Shown piece after piece: positions 1 to 11,059 of a stretch of DNA of 64,000 nt (within the stretch, counting starts at the first letter, position 1; every line of letters starts with the position of its first letter). The stretch comes from Linum tenue. Its lineage: Eukaryota; Streptophyta; Magnoliopsida; Malpighiales; Linaceae. The position numbers and the translations under genes are program-made. The notes under the pieces were generated by a model. The model was not told the origin of the DNA. It saw only the letters and a list, made by a program, of their open reading frames with translations, and searched no databases. The stretch lies in contig CAMGYJ010000002.1 of the NCBI GenBank assembly GCA_946122785.1, positions 67,109,703-67,173,702 of the forward strand, given 5' to 3'.

Positions 1-445
1 TGATAACAAGAGCAACTTTGTAAGTGGTGGTAAATATATGTGGTATAACCAAAACAGTTTCAGTTTGATCTAAAAAAGGCTACAACCAGATGGGTAATAA
101 ACAAAACTAGTTTGATTCGTTAAAATTTCCTCGTCAAGGAAAATAGACAGCTAACCCATATGGAATAGCAGTACAGTTAAATTAAGACCAGATTACCAAA
201 GTGGCACATCTACCATAGGTTAGCAAAATTTGAAGTAGATCTGATAGACAAACATATGAACCACTCAATGCACATACCCAATTTGGCAGAGTGGAAAGTT
301 ATGGTTGGTGAGGCATAATCATATAACATTCAATATTCTGTTCAATGGTAGAGATTCCTGACTTATTTTCTGAAGAACTCCGAAATTATAGCATGATGTC
401 CTAAGGTCATGAAGTGCAGGAAGAAAGACAAAAGATCTAACATAC

Positions 446-1751
446 TTCTAAATAAGTGATTCTCCAAGCTTCCTCGCGGCATGAACTCATAAACCAAAAG
501 CCTTTGATCATCTTCAATGCAATAACCAATAAGCTTAACCAAGTTGGGATGTACAAGATCACCTAGATAATTCACTTCAGCCTGCCACATGCACAGAAAT
601 TGAGATCAAAGCCAAGACATTGAAGCAAAGTAGTTGAATTGTTGAAAAGAAACTGACAAGCGAAAAGGATGAAAAGAAACTGCACAATCATAACATGATG
701 CACATAATAGATTAGACCCACTCCATACCAGCCATTCTTTATGACCCTGAAGTCCATCATGATTAAGGGTCTTAACAGCAACAGTAAGCCCTGTGCCAGG
801 TTTCACCGGAGCAGTTCCATTCTCTTCAATCCAACCTTTAAACACACAACCAAAGCCGCCCTCGCCAAGAAGGCTCTCAGGTCTGAAATTCCTTGTTGCT
901 AACTTCAGATCATTGAAAGTGAACTTTCGCAACCGAGAAGCAACTTTAAGCTCCTCCTCTAGTTTGGAAGTAGATGAATGGCTTTCGGTATTACTTGTTG
1001 TTGTAGATGGGACGATGGGAGCAGTCGGCTGGTCTTTGCTAGTGTCAATTGTAGATTTACTTTCAGCTGAACCACAAATGAGTTGTCCATGTTATTCCCA
1101 CAGCAACCGAAAACAAACAGGCAGGCTAGAACAATGACTGCTTAACTCGAGCAGAAAGACAAACAAAAAACAAAAAAGAGTAATTCAAAGACATTCCTCT
1201 TTTCAAACAATTATTTTCACTTGAATTGCATACACATACTACGGCAAGCGTCATCCTTTGCTTTTCACTATTACTCTATTAGGCACGTAATCAAGCTCTA
1301 TTGAAGACCATGTCCTTAACCATATTCATAACCAAGGCTCTAAAATCAGTACTGACAAACATAGCTCGAACCAAATTCCAATCAAATCAATGTACAAAAT
1401 CGAACAATTAAACAAACACATTGAAGATTCGAAAGCGGTAAAACTGAATACACTTAAAAATCAACCAAAACTCGACTGGAGGGAAGAGAAGGATTTACCA
1501 TAACTAGTGCTGTGCCCACTAACAGAACTATCGATCTTGGATCTTGAAGAAATGCAGCTGCCTAGAAGCCTCCATTGCAGCCAGCAACCTGGGTCCGACT
1601 CTTGAATACAGTCCTCAGCGAAGCCAGAGACGCCACCACTGTCCTTCCTCTGCTTCTTTTTCTTCTTCTTCTCTTTCTTCTTCTTTCCTTTAGATTGAAA
1701 CTCGAGACGAGATGGAGACTTCAAATTACCATTCTCGCCGCTTAATACCAT
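446..1751 (-). CDS. PBL34-like: PBL34/35/36-type receptor-like cytoplasmic kinase (class VII), 5' part
   Basis: Three coding exons read on the minus strand: 1751-1499, 1066-729 and 581-446. Phases agree (591 nt to the end of exon 2), each intron has GT-AG ends, and the last donor is at 445. The remaining exons lie beyond the left edge; 1-445 reads as intron. The N-terminus is very Lys-rich (about residues 21-36), then has a Cys/Trp motif ([14 protein letters not shown]), a Ser/Thr-rich linker and the [15 protein letters not shown] entry to the kinase domain. The glycine loop GEGGFG is at residues 152-157 and the ATP-binding Lys of VAVK at 183. Exon 3 encodes [34 protein letters not shown], shown here as the hinge region ([12 protein letters not shown], then [16 protein letters not shown]). 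These motifs match the PBL34-36 subgroup known from Arabidopsis, plasma-membrane-associated kinases in immune signalling. Function here is by family. The catalytic loop is not in view. Confidence 0.93.
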
Positions 1752-2451
1752 CTTGGAGGACGAACCCTAAACGCCTAAACCCACTTCTCATCCAAGCACC
1801 GACAAAATCCCCAAACCATCCAACCAAAAAACCAACCTTCTTCAAAACCCAGAATCGCACCACTTGACAAGGGCAGAAAACTGGAGCGCTATAAAACCCA
1901 GAAAAAAACAAACACACAAGAAAGCGCTCAACTTTTGCAATTCCTCATCAAAACCTACGAGGACCCAGTTGAGGAAACGAGGCGGAGATCACATGAAACG
2001 GATCAAACCACAAAACAAAACATTATTGGAGAAAGAGACAAGGAACAAAAGAACAAAGGCGCCGGGTGTAGCGAAGATTTTTGTTTTCTGGGTTTTGGCT
2101 GTGGCTTCACTCAGTTGTTCCTCGTCCCAGTTCAACGAGCAACAAGAAGAGCAGCACAAAATCTCAGTTCAGAACAGCAAATGTCTGTCTCAAAGATAAC
2201 AAAATCACCCAAAAACAGTCCTCGAACGCACACAAAGGCAAAGCACACCAGCTCAAAAGCGTAAAATATTATAAACGAAAAACAAAAGACAAAAAAAACT
2301 CTCCAAAAGGATCGAAAATGTAAAATGAAAAAAAAAAGAAGGAAAAAGCAGTAGTAAAAAACAAAAGGAGTATTTCACAATAATAATGGTTGGTTAGTAT
2401 AATACTTTAGACAAATTTCATATAGACAAATCATTGGAGATAAGAAATGAT
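1752..2451. other. 5' flank of the PBL-type kinase gene
   Basis: This stretch lies upstream of the kinase ATG (minus strand) and should hold its leader and promoter. Open frames on the plus strand here are A-rich and resemble no family. I see no confident TATA box. Confidence 0.4.
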
Positions 2452-2846
2452 AATAGGTGCGGTTTTGATTTAACTGAACCAAATAATCGTTAATTGACTA
2501 CTGGTTCCAACCAGGATTATTGATTAGCTGAAACGAATAATCATTAATTTTCGTGCGGTTAATTGGCAAACCGTTAACCCGAAAAAAATGAATAGAAGGA
2601 TAGGGGACACATGTTTCTCTTTCCCAAATCATACCCCGCTATTCATCCCACCCCTTTATCTCTAAATTAGGAGTAGTAAACAATTTTGCAATTAACGGTA
2701 TAATCGATAATCGAACCAATACCGCCGATTATACCGTTAACTGGCATAACCGGTATACGGTCGCCAAAGTTCAGCTATTAGTATACTGATTTATACCTAG
2801 TTAGTAACCGGGGGTTACTCAGTATACCGAATAATCGAGTACCAGC
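2452..2846. repeat. hAT-like non-autonomous repeat remnant
   Basis: The segment is full of short alternating motifs around GGTTAAC, AATCG and CGGTTA. Its right end read inward begins AGGGCTGGTACTCG, the style of a hAT terminus. The left end (TAGGTGCGGTTTTG) matches only weakly and no 8-bp target duplication is visible, so the boundaries are approximate. The same motif style recurs at 9700-10510. Confidence 0.4.
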
Positions 2847-2863
2847 CCTCCCATCTTCTTATT

Positions 2864-3391
2864 ATGTCTAATCGCCGCCCACCTTCACTTCCTCCCGATC
2901 TCCCCAACCCTCCTCTCTTTAATCGTCGCCCACCTCCACTCTTTCTCGATCTCCCCAACCCACCTATCTCTCTAATCGTCGCCCAACAAATCTTCTTCCC
3001 CTACATAGATTTCTCGCATGCATGTCCTATAGCATCGAGGAAGCACTTCTTCGTGGTGGACGTTGTCCTCTGCGAGCGGAGAGAACCCACTATGAATGAA
3101 CGTCTCGATCCGCTCACCGTCGTCGCCACCATGGAGAGGCGCCCCGAGAGATTCATTGAAATTAGATTTGGGCCTCAAGATTATGTCAGCGTCGGCGAGA
3201 AATCTCTCCCAAATTGCCACCTATGGTACCGTCGTCGGCGTCCTTCGCCGATCCTCCATGCACCATTTCCATTCTTTTCATCTATTTTTCTCTCTATCGT
3301 TTTCATCTGCAAACCAAAACCATTAATGCATACCCACCAGTCTCCTTCTCCCTTGGGTCCCTACTACTCGAAAAATGACTAACAGGAAACA
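2864..3391 (+). other. Unassigned stretch with a 53-bp imperfect minisatellite
   Basis: An open frame of 172 codons spans 2864-3382, but its protein (Pro/Arg-rich start, no recognisable domain) is not supported as a gene. Its first part is an imperfect repeat: AATCGCCGCCCACC at about 2868 recurs with changes at about 2921 and 2974, a 53-bp period. It lies between a hAT-like remnant and the truncated copia 5' LTR, so it is probably old repeat DNA. Confidence 0.3.
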
Positions 3392-3545
3392 AAAAGTCTT
3401 TAAGTGGACGAATGGAAAGCAGCCAAGTGGCAGTGCTCTGTAATCAATTCGTCATTTACTTTCCGCTGAGCTATGTAAACAAACAAGGTGATCTCAGAGA
3501 AGCTCAAGATCAACCCTTCCAAAAACCCTTGCAAGTTTTCTCTTA
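3392..3545 (+). repeat. Copia 5' LTR, truncated on the left
   Basis: It aligns with 8385-8435 plus 9381-9484 of the 3' LTR. It lacks everything left of the GTCTTTAAGTGGACG block. It ends at 3545, next to the primer-binding site at 3546. Confidence 0.8.
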
Positions 3546-3641
3546 TGGTATCAGAGTGGCCGTTCTAAAAGGACACCGCAATGTCAGTCACACCATCACC
3601 CACTACAGCGCCAAACTCCGGCAGCGGAGCACGAGTCACAG

Positions 3642-4518
3642 ATGCACAAAATATGCAGTTTGGATCGTTTGGAGCTGAAGGAAATGCGAGCCAAACAAGC
3701 AACAAAGGTCATTATGTTTGGTAATCCTCTCTACCTGAACCCAAACGAGAATCTGAGTTTACCTATTGTTTTTGAGTTGATGGATGGGAATAACTATAGC
3801 ATGTGGAGTAGATCTGTGATGAATGTTCTGAAAACGAAACACAAAATGGGTTTTGTGGATGGGTCTCTACCCAGACTAGCAATTACAGATCCACAATTTC
3901 ATCTGTGGGATGGATGCAATACAATTGTGCATACCTGGATCTTAAACTCGCTAAACAAAGATATCAGGCATTCTGTTATAAGGCATGATAATGCTAAGGT
4001 TTTATGGGATGAACTAAAACAAAGTTTTGGAAAACTGAATGCAAATAGGCTGATTAATTTGGAAGATGAAATTCACAAGTGCAAACGGGGCACACTTAGC
4101 ATCACCCAGTACTACACTCAGATCAAGGGTTTATGGGATGGGTATATAGAATACAACCCAATTGTAGCATGTAATTGTCTTCCAGGAAATACCAATCCCT
4201 GCACAATAGTAGATGCCTTTGAAAGGAATCATGAAACAAATTATCTAATTCGTTTCCTCAGGTGCTTGAACCCAGATTTTGAGATCATTAAGAAACAATT
4301 GTTGATGCTGAAACCACTGGCAACAGTCACCATAGCAGCAGATGATCTGTGCTGTATTAGCAAGAAGTGAAAGCACATGGTAGAGCCAAGAAGGGGCAAT
4401 CAGTTGCATTGGTAGTTGGAGGAGAAGGAACACGAGACAATGAGATGGGAGACCAGGGTCAGGGAAGAAGTTTTACAGGTTTTGTAAGCATACCAATCAT
4501 TATATAGAAGAATGTTGG
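3642..4518 (+). pseudogene. Copia gag (UBN2-type) with degenerate zinc knuckle
   Basis: The frame 3642-4370 encodes a copia capsid-type gag: a YSMWSRSVMNVL-like entry, WILNSLNKDIRHSV, VLWDELKQSFGK, and ITQYYTQIKGLWD. The frame then stops. In another frame, 4471-4518 encodes a CCHC knuckle (FYRFCKHTNHYIEEC) whose first Cys is replaced by Tyr. A GAA microsatellite follows at once. The gene is broken and cannot give a full gag. Confidence 0.85.
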
Positions 4519-4523
4519 AGATT

Positions 4524-4557
4524 GAAGAAGAAGAAGAAGAAGAAGAAGAAGAAGAAA
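4524..4557 (+). repeat. GAA trinucleotide microsatellite, about 11 units
   Basis: An uninterrupted (GAA)n run just after the copia zinc-knuckle remnant. It probably grew after the element lost function. Confidence 0.9.
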
Positions 4558-4921
4558 GAGGTTGCTTAGAAGGATGAAAATACACAGCCTGAAAATCAAA
4601 GGTTTGCTAGTTTAGTTTATTAGGGAAGTTCAAGTGGTAGTGAGAACCAAACTGAAGCCAGCTGTAGCAGTGATGCTAGCACTGTAAGTCGAACTAAACT
4701 TGGTTTTACACCTGAGGAAATGACAAGGTTGAGGTATATGTTGCAGGCTCGTACTACCTTATCCCCTTCTCTGCCAAATTCTTCACCTTCACCTCCTAAT
4801 TCTTCTTCCATTCGACACCAAGCTTTCTCTGTGTTAGTATTTACCACCCTTTCCCAACTTTGAAGGTAAATATATTCTTTCTTCTTTATTAAACATAGAC
4901 AGTAACCACTTAGTCAATTTA

Positions 4922-7900
4922 TGGATCCTAAACACAGGTGCCTCAGATCATATAGCTTGTTTTCTGGATTTATTCATTGATTATAAGTGAGTTCACGATA
5001 CATTTGTGCATCTACCAAACACCGCCAAGGTTCCAGTATCACACATAGGGACTGTCATACTTCCAACAGGGTTGCATTTGTACTATGTGCTCCTGGTTCC
5101 TAGTTTTTCTTTTAATCTAGTTCCATTCAGTAGGCTCACACGTGATTTACCCCTAGCCTGACACTTCCATTCTGATCTTTGTCAAATCCAGGACCTGTTA
5201 AAAAAAGACGATGATTGGTTTAGCAAGAGAATCTAGAGGACTCTATCAACTCAGTTTTGCCCGCCCTTCTTCCACACATCCAGTCCATTTCCCTCAAGCT
5301 TCCGGTGTCAACAACTTTCATCACCACCAAGTTGGTCTATGGCATTAAAGACTAGGACATCCCAGTAGTGATAGGCAAACTTTATTGCATAATCTAGATT
5401 CTTCTGTTTACATTTCTAAGCCAGAACATTGTAATGTCTGTCATTTTTCCAAACACAAGAGACAACCATTTCCTGTTAGTATTAGTCATGCAACAAAATC
5501 TTTTCAGTTAATTCATATTGACATATGAGGCTTTTTGTCTGTTGTTTCCTATGATGGTTATGTCTATTTCTTAACCGTTGATGATGATTGCACTCAAGCA
5601 ATATGGGTTTATCTGATGAAACACAAGAGTGAGGTCAAGGATTTGTTCAAAGGTTTCTGTCAATTGGTCAAGAACCAGTTTGGAACCATAGTAAAGATTA
5701 TAAGAAGTGATCAAGGTAGGGAGTTTGATATGTGTGATTATTACATGGCATAAGGTATAGAGCACCAGATGTCCTGTGTTTATACCCCAGAGCAGAATGC
5801 TAGGGTAGAGAGAAAGCATCATCACATTTAAATGTAGCTAGATCACTTAGGTTTCAATCTGGCACACCAATGTATTGGAGTGACTGCATCTTTCATGTAA
5901 TTTACCTCATTATCAGACTTCCCACACCAGTCTTGCACAACATTTCACCCTATGAGGCTCTTTACAAAAAAGCTCCATTCTTAGGCCATCTAAGGGTGTT
6001 TGGTTGTTTGGTGTATGCAAGTATCATAGCAGCTGGGAGATCCAAATTTGATGTTAGGGCTAGACAATGTGTCTTACTTGGTATTCTTGCAGGACTTAAA
6101 GGATATAAACTACTTGACCTTCAAAAAAATCATGTTTTTATATCCAGGGATGTAGGGTTTCATGAGTCTATTCTCTCTTTCCGACATTATTCACACTCCT
6201 CATGTTCTCTAATCGAGTCTTCTCCTCCTTCTGATACCACCCTTTCAACTTCTCAGCCTAGTTCTACTGCTCATGGTTTGTTGATGCTTTCATCCTCTCC
6301 TAATCCACCTCCTGTATCACCCTCTGCTGATGGGGGCCAACCTATCCCTATTACAGATGCAGCTGAGAATGATGAGGATGCTGAAACAATGCACCTGACC
6401 CACCTAATAATCCTAAGGACTTTGAGATGGAAGCAGAATTACAACCACAGTAGGATTATGAACCTCCAATGAGACCACAAAGGACTCATAAGCTGTCTGC
6501 TATGTTTGACAACTGTGAACTGGATCTTGATCTAAGTTTTGGGGCTTTTGACTCATGTGTTGCAGTATCTAAGTATCCCATCTATCTTGACTTAGATCAC
6601 TTAAACTCTGATGACAAGGCATTTTCCTTGAGTGCCATCTCTCAAATTGAACCAGCTACATATTATGAGGCAATGCAGTCAGATGTGTGGAACATGGCTG
6701 TGCAGGAAGAACTTGGAGCCTTAGAGCATAACCAAACATGGGACATAGTGAAGTTGCCAGATGGAAAGAAAGCCATTGGATATAAGTGGATGTTCAAAAT
6801 CAAAAGGAAGGCAGATGGTTCCATAGAGAAATTTAAGGCTAGACTGGTGGCAAAAGGATACACTCAAGTCTATGGAATTGATTTCCTAGACACTTTTTCA
6901 CCAGTAGCTAAAATCAACTCAGTAAAAGCACTCTTAGTAGTGGCATAAAAAATTGGACACTGGAACAGCTGGATGTTTCAAATGCATTTCTCCATGGAGA
7001 TTTAGAGGAAGAGGTGTATATGAAGATACCTTTGGAACTTGATCTGTAGGGTGTAAATCCAAAGGGAATGGCTTGCAGGCTCAAGAAATCATTATATGGC
7101 CTCAAACAAGCATCAAGACAATGGTTTGCAAGACTAACTGGATTCCTATTGAAGAATGGATTTGCTCAATAAGCTTCAGATTACTCACTCTTTACTAAAT
7201 GGGTGCATGGCAGGATTGTTGTGTTATTGGTGTATGTAGATGACAATGACATCCTCATAGGTGGAATGCACTAAAAGACATAGAGCAAATCAAGAAGGCA
7301 TTGAGTAAAAAGTTTAAAATAAAGCTGCTATGACCTCTACAATACTTTTTGGGTTTGCAAGTAAACACGACTGCAGATGGAATTAGTGTTTGTCAAAGAA
7401 AGTACGCCTTGGAGTTACTGAAGGACACTGGATACTTGGATGTAAAGGGGTGTATTACATCATCGGACCCTAAGGTAAAACTAGCAGCAAACCAAGGGAC
7501 CCCTCTAGAAGATGCTGAAGTGTATAGAAGACCGATTGGTAGGTTGCACTATGTAACAATCACAAGGCCTGATCTGACATATATTGTTCAACAATTGTGT
7601 CAATTTCAAAAACAGCCATGTAGTGATTATTTGCAAGCAGCTTACAAGGTGTTGAGGTACTTGAAGAATAGCCTTGGCCAAGGCATACATTTCAGCAGCA
7701 ATGCAGACTTGAAGTTAGTGGGGTTCACATAATCAGACTGGGCTAGCTATCAAGGAGGTTGACAACAGGCTATTGTACTTTCCTAGGTAGCTCTTTATTG
7801 ACTTGGACGAGTAAGAAGCAGACCACAGTGTCCAGATCTTCATCAGAGGCTGAGTATAGGGCTTTGTCTCTTCTGGCTTGTGAAGTTGAGTGGCTTAAGG

Positions 7901-8184
7901 GATTACTAGCAGAATTAAATGTGAAAGTTCCCCTACCTATCTCAATCTATTGTGACAACGGGTCATCAATACATATACTAGAGAATCTAGTGTTCCATGA
8001 AAGAGCAAAGCATATAGAGATTGATATGCATGTGACTAGAGAAAGGATTAAAACTAGACTTATCAAGCTTCACCATGTGACTACTTTCAACAAATTGGCA
8101 GACCTGTTCACAAAAGGATTGGATAGAGCACGAATGCAAGCTATACTAGTTAAGTTAGGAGTTAGAGTGACTGCCACAACTTGA
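4922..8184 (+). pseudogene. Copia pol: protease, integrase, reverse transcriptase and RNase H, broken
   Basis: Protease is marked by WILNTGASDHI near 4925; the catalytic Asp of DTGASDH is Asn here. The integrase zinc-binding part (HCNVCHFSKHKRQPF style) lies near 5420-5470, then the catalytic core (5535-5810, with TVDDDCTQAIWVYLMKHKSEV and RSDQGREF), interrupted by stops. The integrase C-terminal region is at 5870-6472 (SPYEALYKKAP, LRVFGCLVYAS). Reverse transcriptase begins at 6469 ([20 protein letters not shown], then LVAKGYTQ), with YVDD near 7235 where Met is replaced by Asn (YVDDN). RNase H runs to 8184 with SSSEAEYRALS, CDNGSSIHI and the end motif LADLFTKGL. At least six stops or frameshifts break the frame. 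Confidence 0.88.
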
Positions 8185-8294
8185 TGGAGGCTGATAGAAT
8201 AGAAATCCAGATTGTAGAAGGATTGGAGAAGGAAAGGTTCGAAGAAAAAGAAGCTGGACGAAACGTGTAGAGAGGAAGAAACGTTTTCATTCAT

Positions 8295-9484
8295 TGTTGG
8301 AGTTGTGGGAGTCGTTTTTAGTACTACTACGTCATTTTAGTATTAGTGGTATGTAATGGCAGTTAGCCGTTTTAAACACTATTTAGTCTTTAAATGGACG
8401 AATGGAAAGCAGCCAGGTGGCAATGCTCTGTAATCTGATACGAGCACAGGTGGTTCTTGTTTGAGATCAAAGTACGCAGCACGCAATCCACTCAACGAAT
8501 GGATTGAATTTGAACAAAAACTTAAAACAAAACGGTCCAAAAGTGCAACTTCTCACTTGGGAAGATGCTCGATTGGTTTTAGTCGAAGCTGGGCCACGAT
8601 TGAGGTGGTTTCAATCCGTACGAAGCAATCCTCGTTGCTGGAACGCCAGCACATGAAAGGATTTGGTGACAAAGGTCACGTTTTCATTCAACTCACTCTA
8701 CCATTACAATGACTCAATCTTCGACTTAAATAGACCTAAGATGTCTAGCACACCTCAAAGGCTCCTAATTAGGTTTACAACTCAAAAGGAACTCAAACAA
8801 ACAAGGAAAAGAATTAAAGCACAAAACAGACTCGTAATCCTAATCCTAATCCTATAAGGATTCGGATTTGCTTGACTCCAAAGACAGAAATTAAATGGCA
8901 GCTTCGATATGATCTTTGGCTTTAGTTCGAGCTCTTCCAAACTTCATTCCAATCATCCAATGCCTCATCGTTGTAGTAGAAGATGCATACTTTCATGTGG
9001 TATCAGCCTAGAAACTTGACTCATGCTCAAACTCGTCGAATCAAAGCTCAAAGTAGCCTCCCCGAACTCGATTCCAGACTTAGCCAAATTTTGGCAGTTT
9101 TCAGCTTTCCAGATAACAACTTTGGACGTCTAGAAAATTTCCTTCTGGTCTTCCTCTTGGGCTACCTAGCACACCATCTTGTAGACAAACTTATTATCTT
9201 CAAAACAAGCTAACAAGCTCGAATTTTCATTGAGAAAATTGAGAGCACCTAGCCTCCAAAGTAGGCTACCTGAAACATGAAAATTACTTAGACAATTTTC
9301 AGCTTCTCTTTTGCAATTCGACTTTGCTTATTTGACGATCAATCCTGGATGGAATTTGATCGATTTCAGGATTGTATCATAATTCATTTGTCCTTTACTT
9401 TCTGCTGAGCTATATAAACAAACAAGGTGATCTCAGAGAAGCTGAAGATCAACCCTTCCACAAACCCTTGCAAGTTTTCTCTTA
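8295..9484 (+). repeat. Copia 3' LTR, interrupted by a solo LTR
   Basis: The right part (9381-9484) and the block 8385-8435 match the 5' LTR. The left boundary is uncertain because the 5' copy is truncated; TGTTGGAG at 8295 is the most LTR-like start after the RNase H stop. The LTR is split by the insertion at 8436-9379. Confidence 0.65.
8436..9379. mobile_element. Solo LTR (Ty3-type ends) nested in the copia 3' LTR
   Basis: The 944-bp insertion begins TGATAC and ends GTATCA, the inverted end repeat of many plant Ty3/gypsy LTRs. It is flanked by a 5-bp near-duplication, TAATC on the left and TAATT on the right. The uninterrupted 5' copia LTR (around 3446-3456) shows the empty site. No gag or pol is inside, so it is a solo LTR left by recombination. 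Internal open frames (8461-8857, 8983-9213) match nothing I know. Confidence 0.7.
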
Positions 9485-10560
9485 CCTAATTTCATTATGA
9501 TACTATGACTTCATAAAATTTTGGACTACAATTTATTTCTTTTACCTATGTAAGAAAATTAAATAAATCCTTTCTAAAACATCTTAACAAAAACAATAAA
9601 AATAAAATGAATGTGGGCACTTCGTCTCAACTACGAGACGTCATTGTAACAACATGGATGATGGAGAAGAAGTAGAGATTATAGTCTGTCGGCTAGCAGT
9701 TACCCACCAACAAAAAAATCATTAGTGTTAGTCGACCCGCCAAGACCTAACGGTTAACCATCAATGGGATTAGTGGTTATCCGCCCTACCCTCCTGAAAG
9801 AGAGGAAGACACATAATTTTCTTTTTAAAGAATGTATAAAAGAAAAGTAATGGGCAAGAGAAGTCAAAACAAGACACTCATTTCTTCTTTTCACTATTGT
9901 CTTCTCGCCTCTCTTTTTTTCTTTGCAGATAAAAAATAAAAATGCACTCCCTCGTTGAACAAACGAACAGGAGCACACCCCTTATTCTCCTTCACTCTCA
10001 AACAATCAAACCCTAATTGACACAATCTCTTCCTCTTCTCCTCTTTTTTCCATCCATGTAAAATAGAGTAGGGATGACGGCGATGAAAACATCAAGGCCG
10101 CCCATTATCGCTTCTCTCTCTCGATCATCCTCCCATCGATCTGATGGGGAAGCCACTAGAGAGGGTCCATAGCACAACAACCAGCGATTTGTGGTTCACG
10201 ACACAACCTCGTCGACCAGCCTCCATTCTTAGTTTGAGCCGAGAAGACAAGGATATTGGAGTTAGTAGTGTCAAGTGGTTGGGGTAAAGTCATTTTCTTA
10301 ATTTAGTGTAGTGTTTTTCCTTTTACGGGTGGTAAAAAATCCTTATTGATTATTAATCGGTTAATCACTAATTATCGGTTGGCTTGGTAACCCGATAAAA
10401 AAATTCCAGCTTCCATCAAACGGCCCGCATTCTTCTTAGCGGTTAACGGTTGAGTCGTTAACACTTAACAGTCGGCTAGTGGTGCGGTTAACAGTTATCA
10501 TGGACAACGCAAAGAAACGACAATTGTTTTGATGGCTACGACTTACGACGCAAGAACTAG
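9485..10560. repeat. Degenerate hAT-like repeat region rich in GGTTAAC motifs
   Basis: Two GGTTAAC-rich blocks (about 9720-9790 and 10330-10510) flank a CT-rich, low-complexity middle. The blocks resemble 2452-2846. I cannot fix termini or a target duplication. No gene is supported. Confidence 0.35.
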
Positions 10561-10714
10561 TGGTGATTGAGGTTGATCACAAGGGCGACGATGATGATGA
10601 ATGAACGTTGTTTAGGATGTCGTGCGCTTCCCCGCCTTTCTCCACATCGTCACCTTCTTTTCCTCGCGATCATGAAAGTGTGTGCTATAAACGCGCTGCT
10701 ACGGATCAGGAAAT

Positions 10715-10935
10715 CGCCGAAAACTATAAAGCAAGAATACGAAAGCGAGAATCAAAAAACACAGACACACGATTTACGTGGTTCACTAACACGATGTGTG
10801 TTAGCTAGTCCACGGGCGAGAGAGAGCCAGTTTCACTATATCGAGGAGATTACAGATTACATAGGAGTATAAGAAGTATTTATAGTACTTCTCCATGTGG
10901 GTCTAAACCTCATCCAATATGTCAAAGGAAACGGT
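10715..10935 (+). repeat. Fragment of a plant copia-type LTR
   Basis: The order ACACGATTTACGTGGTTC, TAGTCCACGGGCGAGAGAGAG, then TTTCACTATATCGAGGAGATT (here cited only in short blocks) and TATTTATAGTACTTC is a familiar leader and LTR tail block in plant copia elements. No second copy or internal domain is nearby, so it is an isolated fragment. Confidence 0.4.
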
Positions 10936-11059
10936 TACAGACCAGGCTCAGAACTCGAACCCAAATAACATCGAAAAACCCAAATAACAGCGAGACCCCG
11001 ACTAACAGTCGTAGCAGCTGATAGTCCAATTCAAGTCACATCAACGGTGTGGGTGTAGA

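Larger units (their letters stand above)
3392..9484 (+). mobile_element. Decayed Ty1/copia LTR retrotransposon with a nested solo LTR
   Basis: A 154-bp 5' LTR remnant (3392-3545) and the 3' LTR (ending 9484) share a nearly identical sequence that stops at the same base, CTCTTA. The 5' copy is followed directly by the initiator-tRNA primer-binding site TGGTATCAGAG (3546-3556). Internal order is gag, zinc knuckle, protease, integrase, reverse transcriptase, RNase H, which is copia order. The body is broken by several stops and frameshifts, so it is not autonomous. The 5' LTR has lost its left part, so no target duplication can be checked. Confidence 0.9.

Noticed and set aside
2864..3382. 172-codon open frame as a gene
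   Set aside because: No domain, Pro/Arg-rich start built from a 53-bp minisatellite, position between two transposon remnants.
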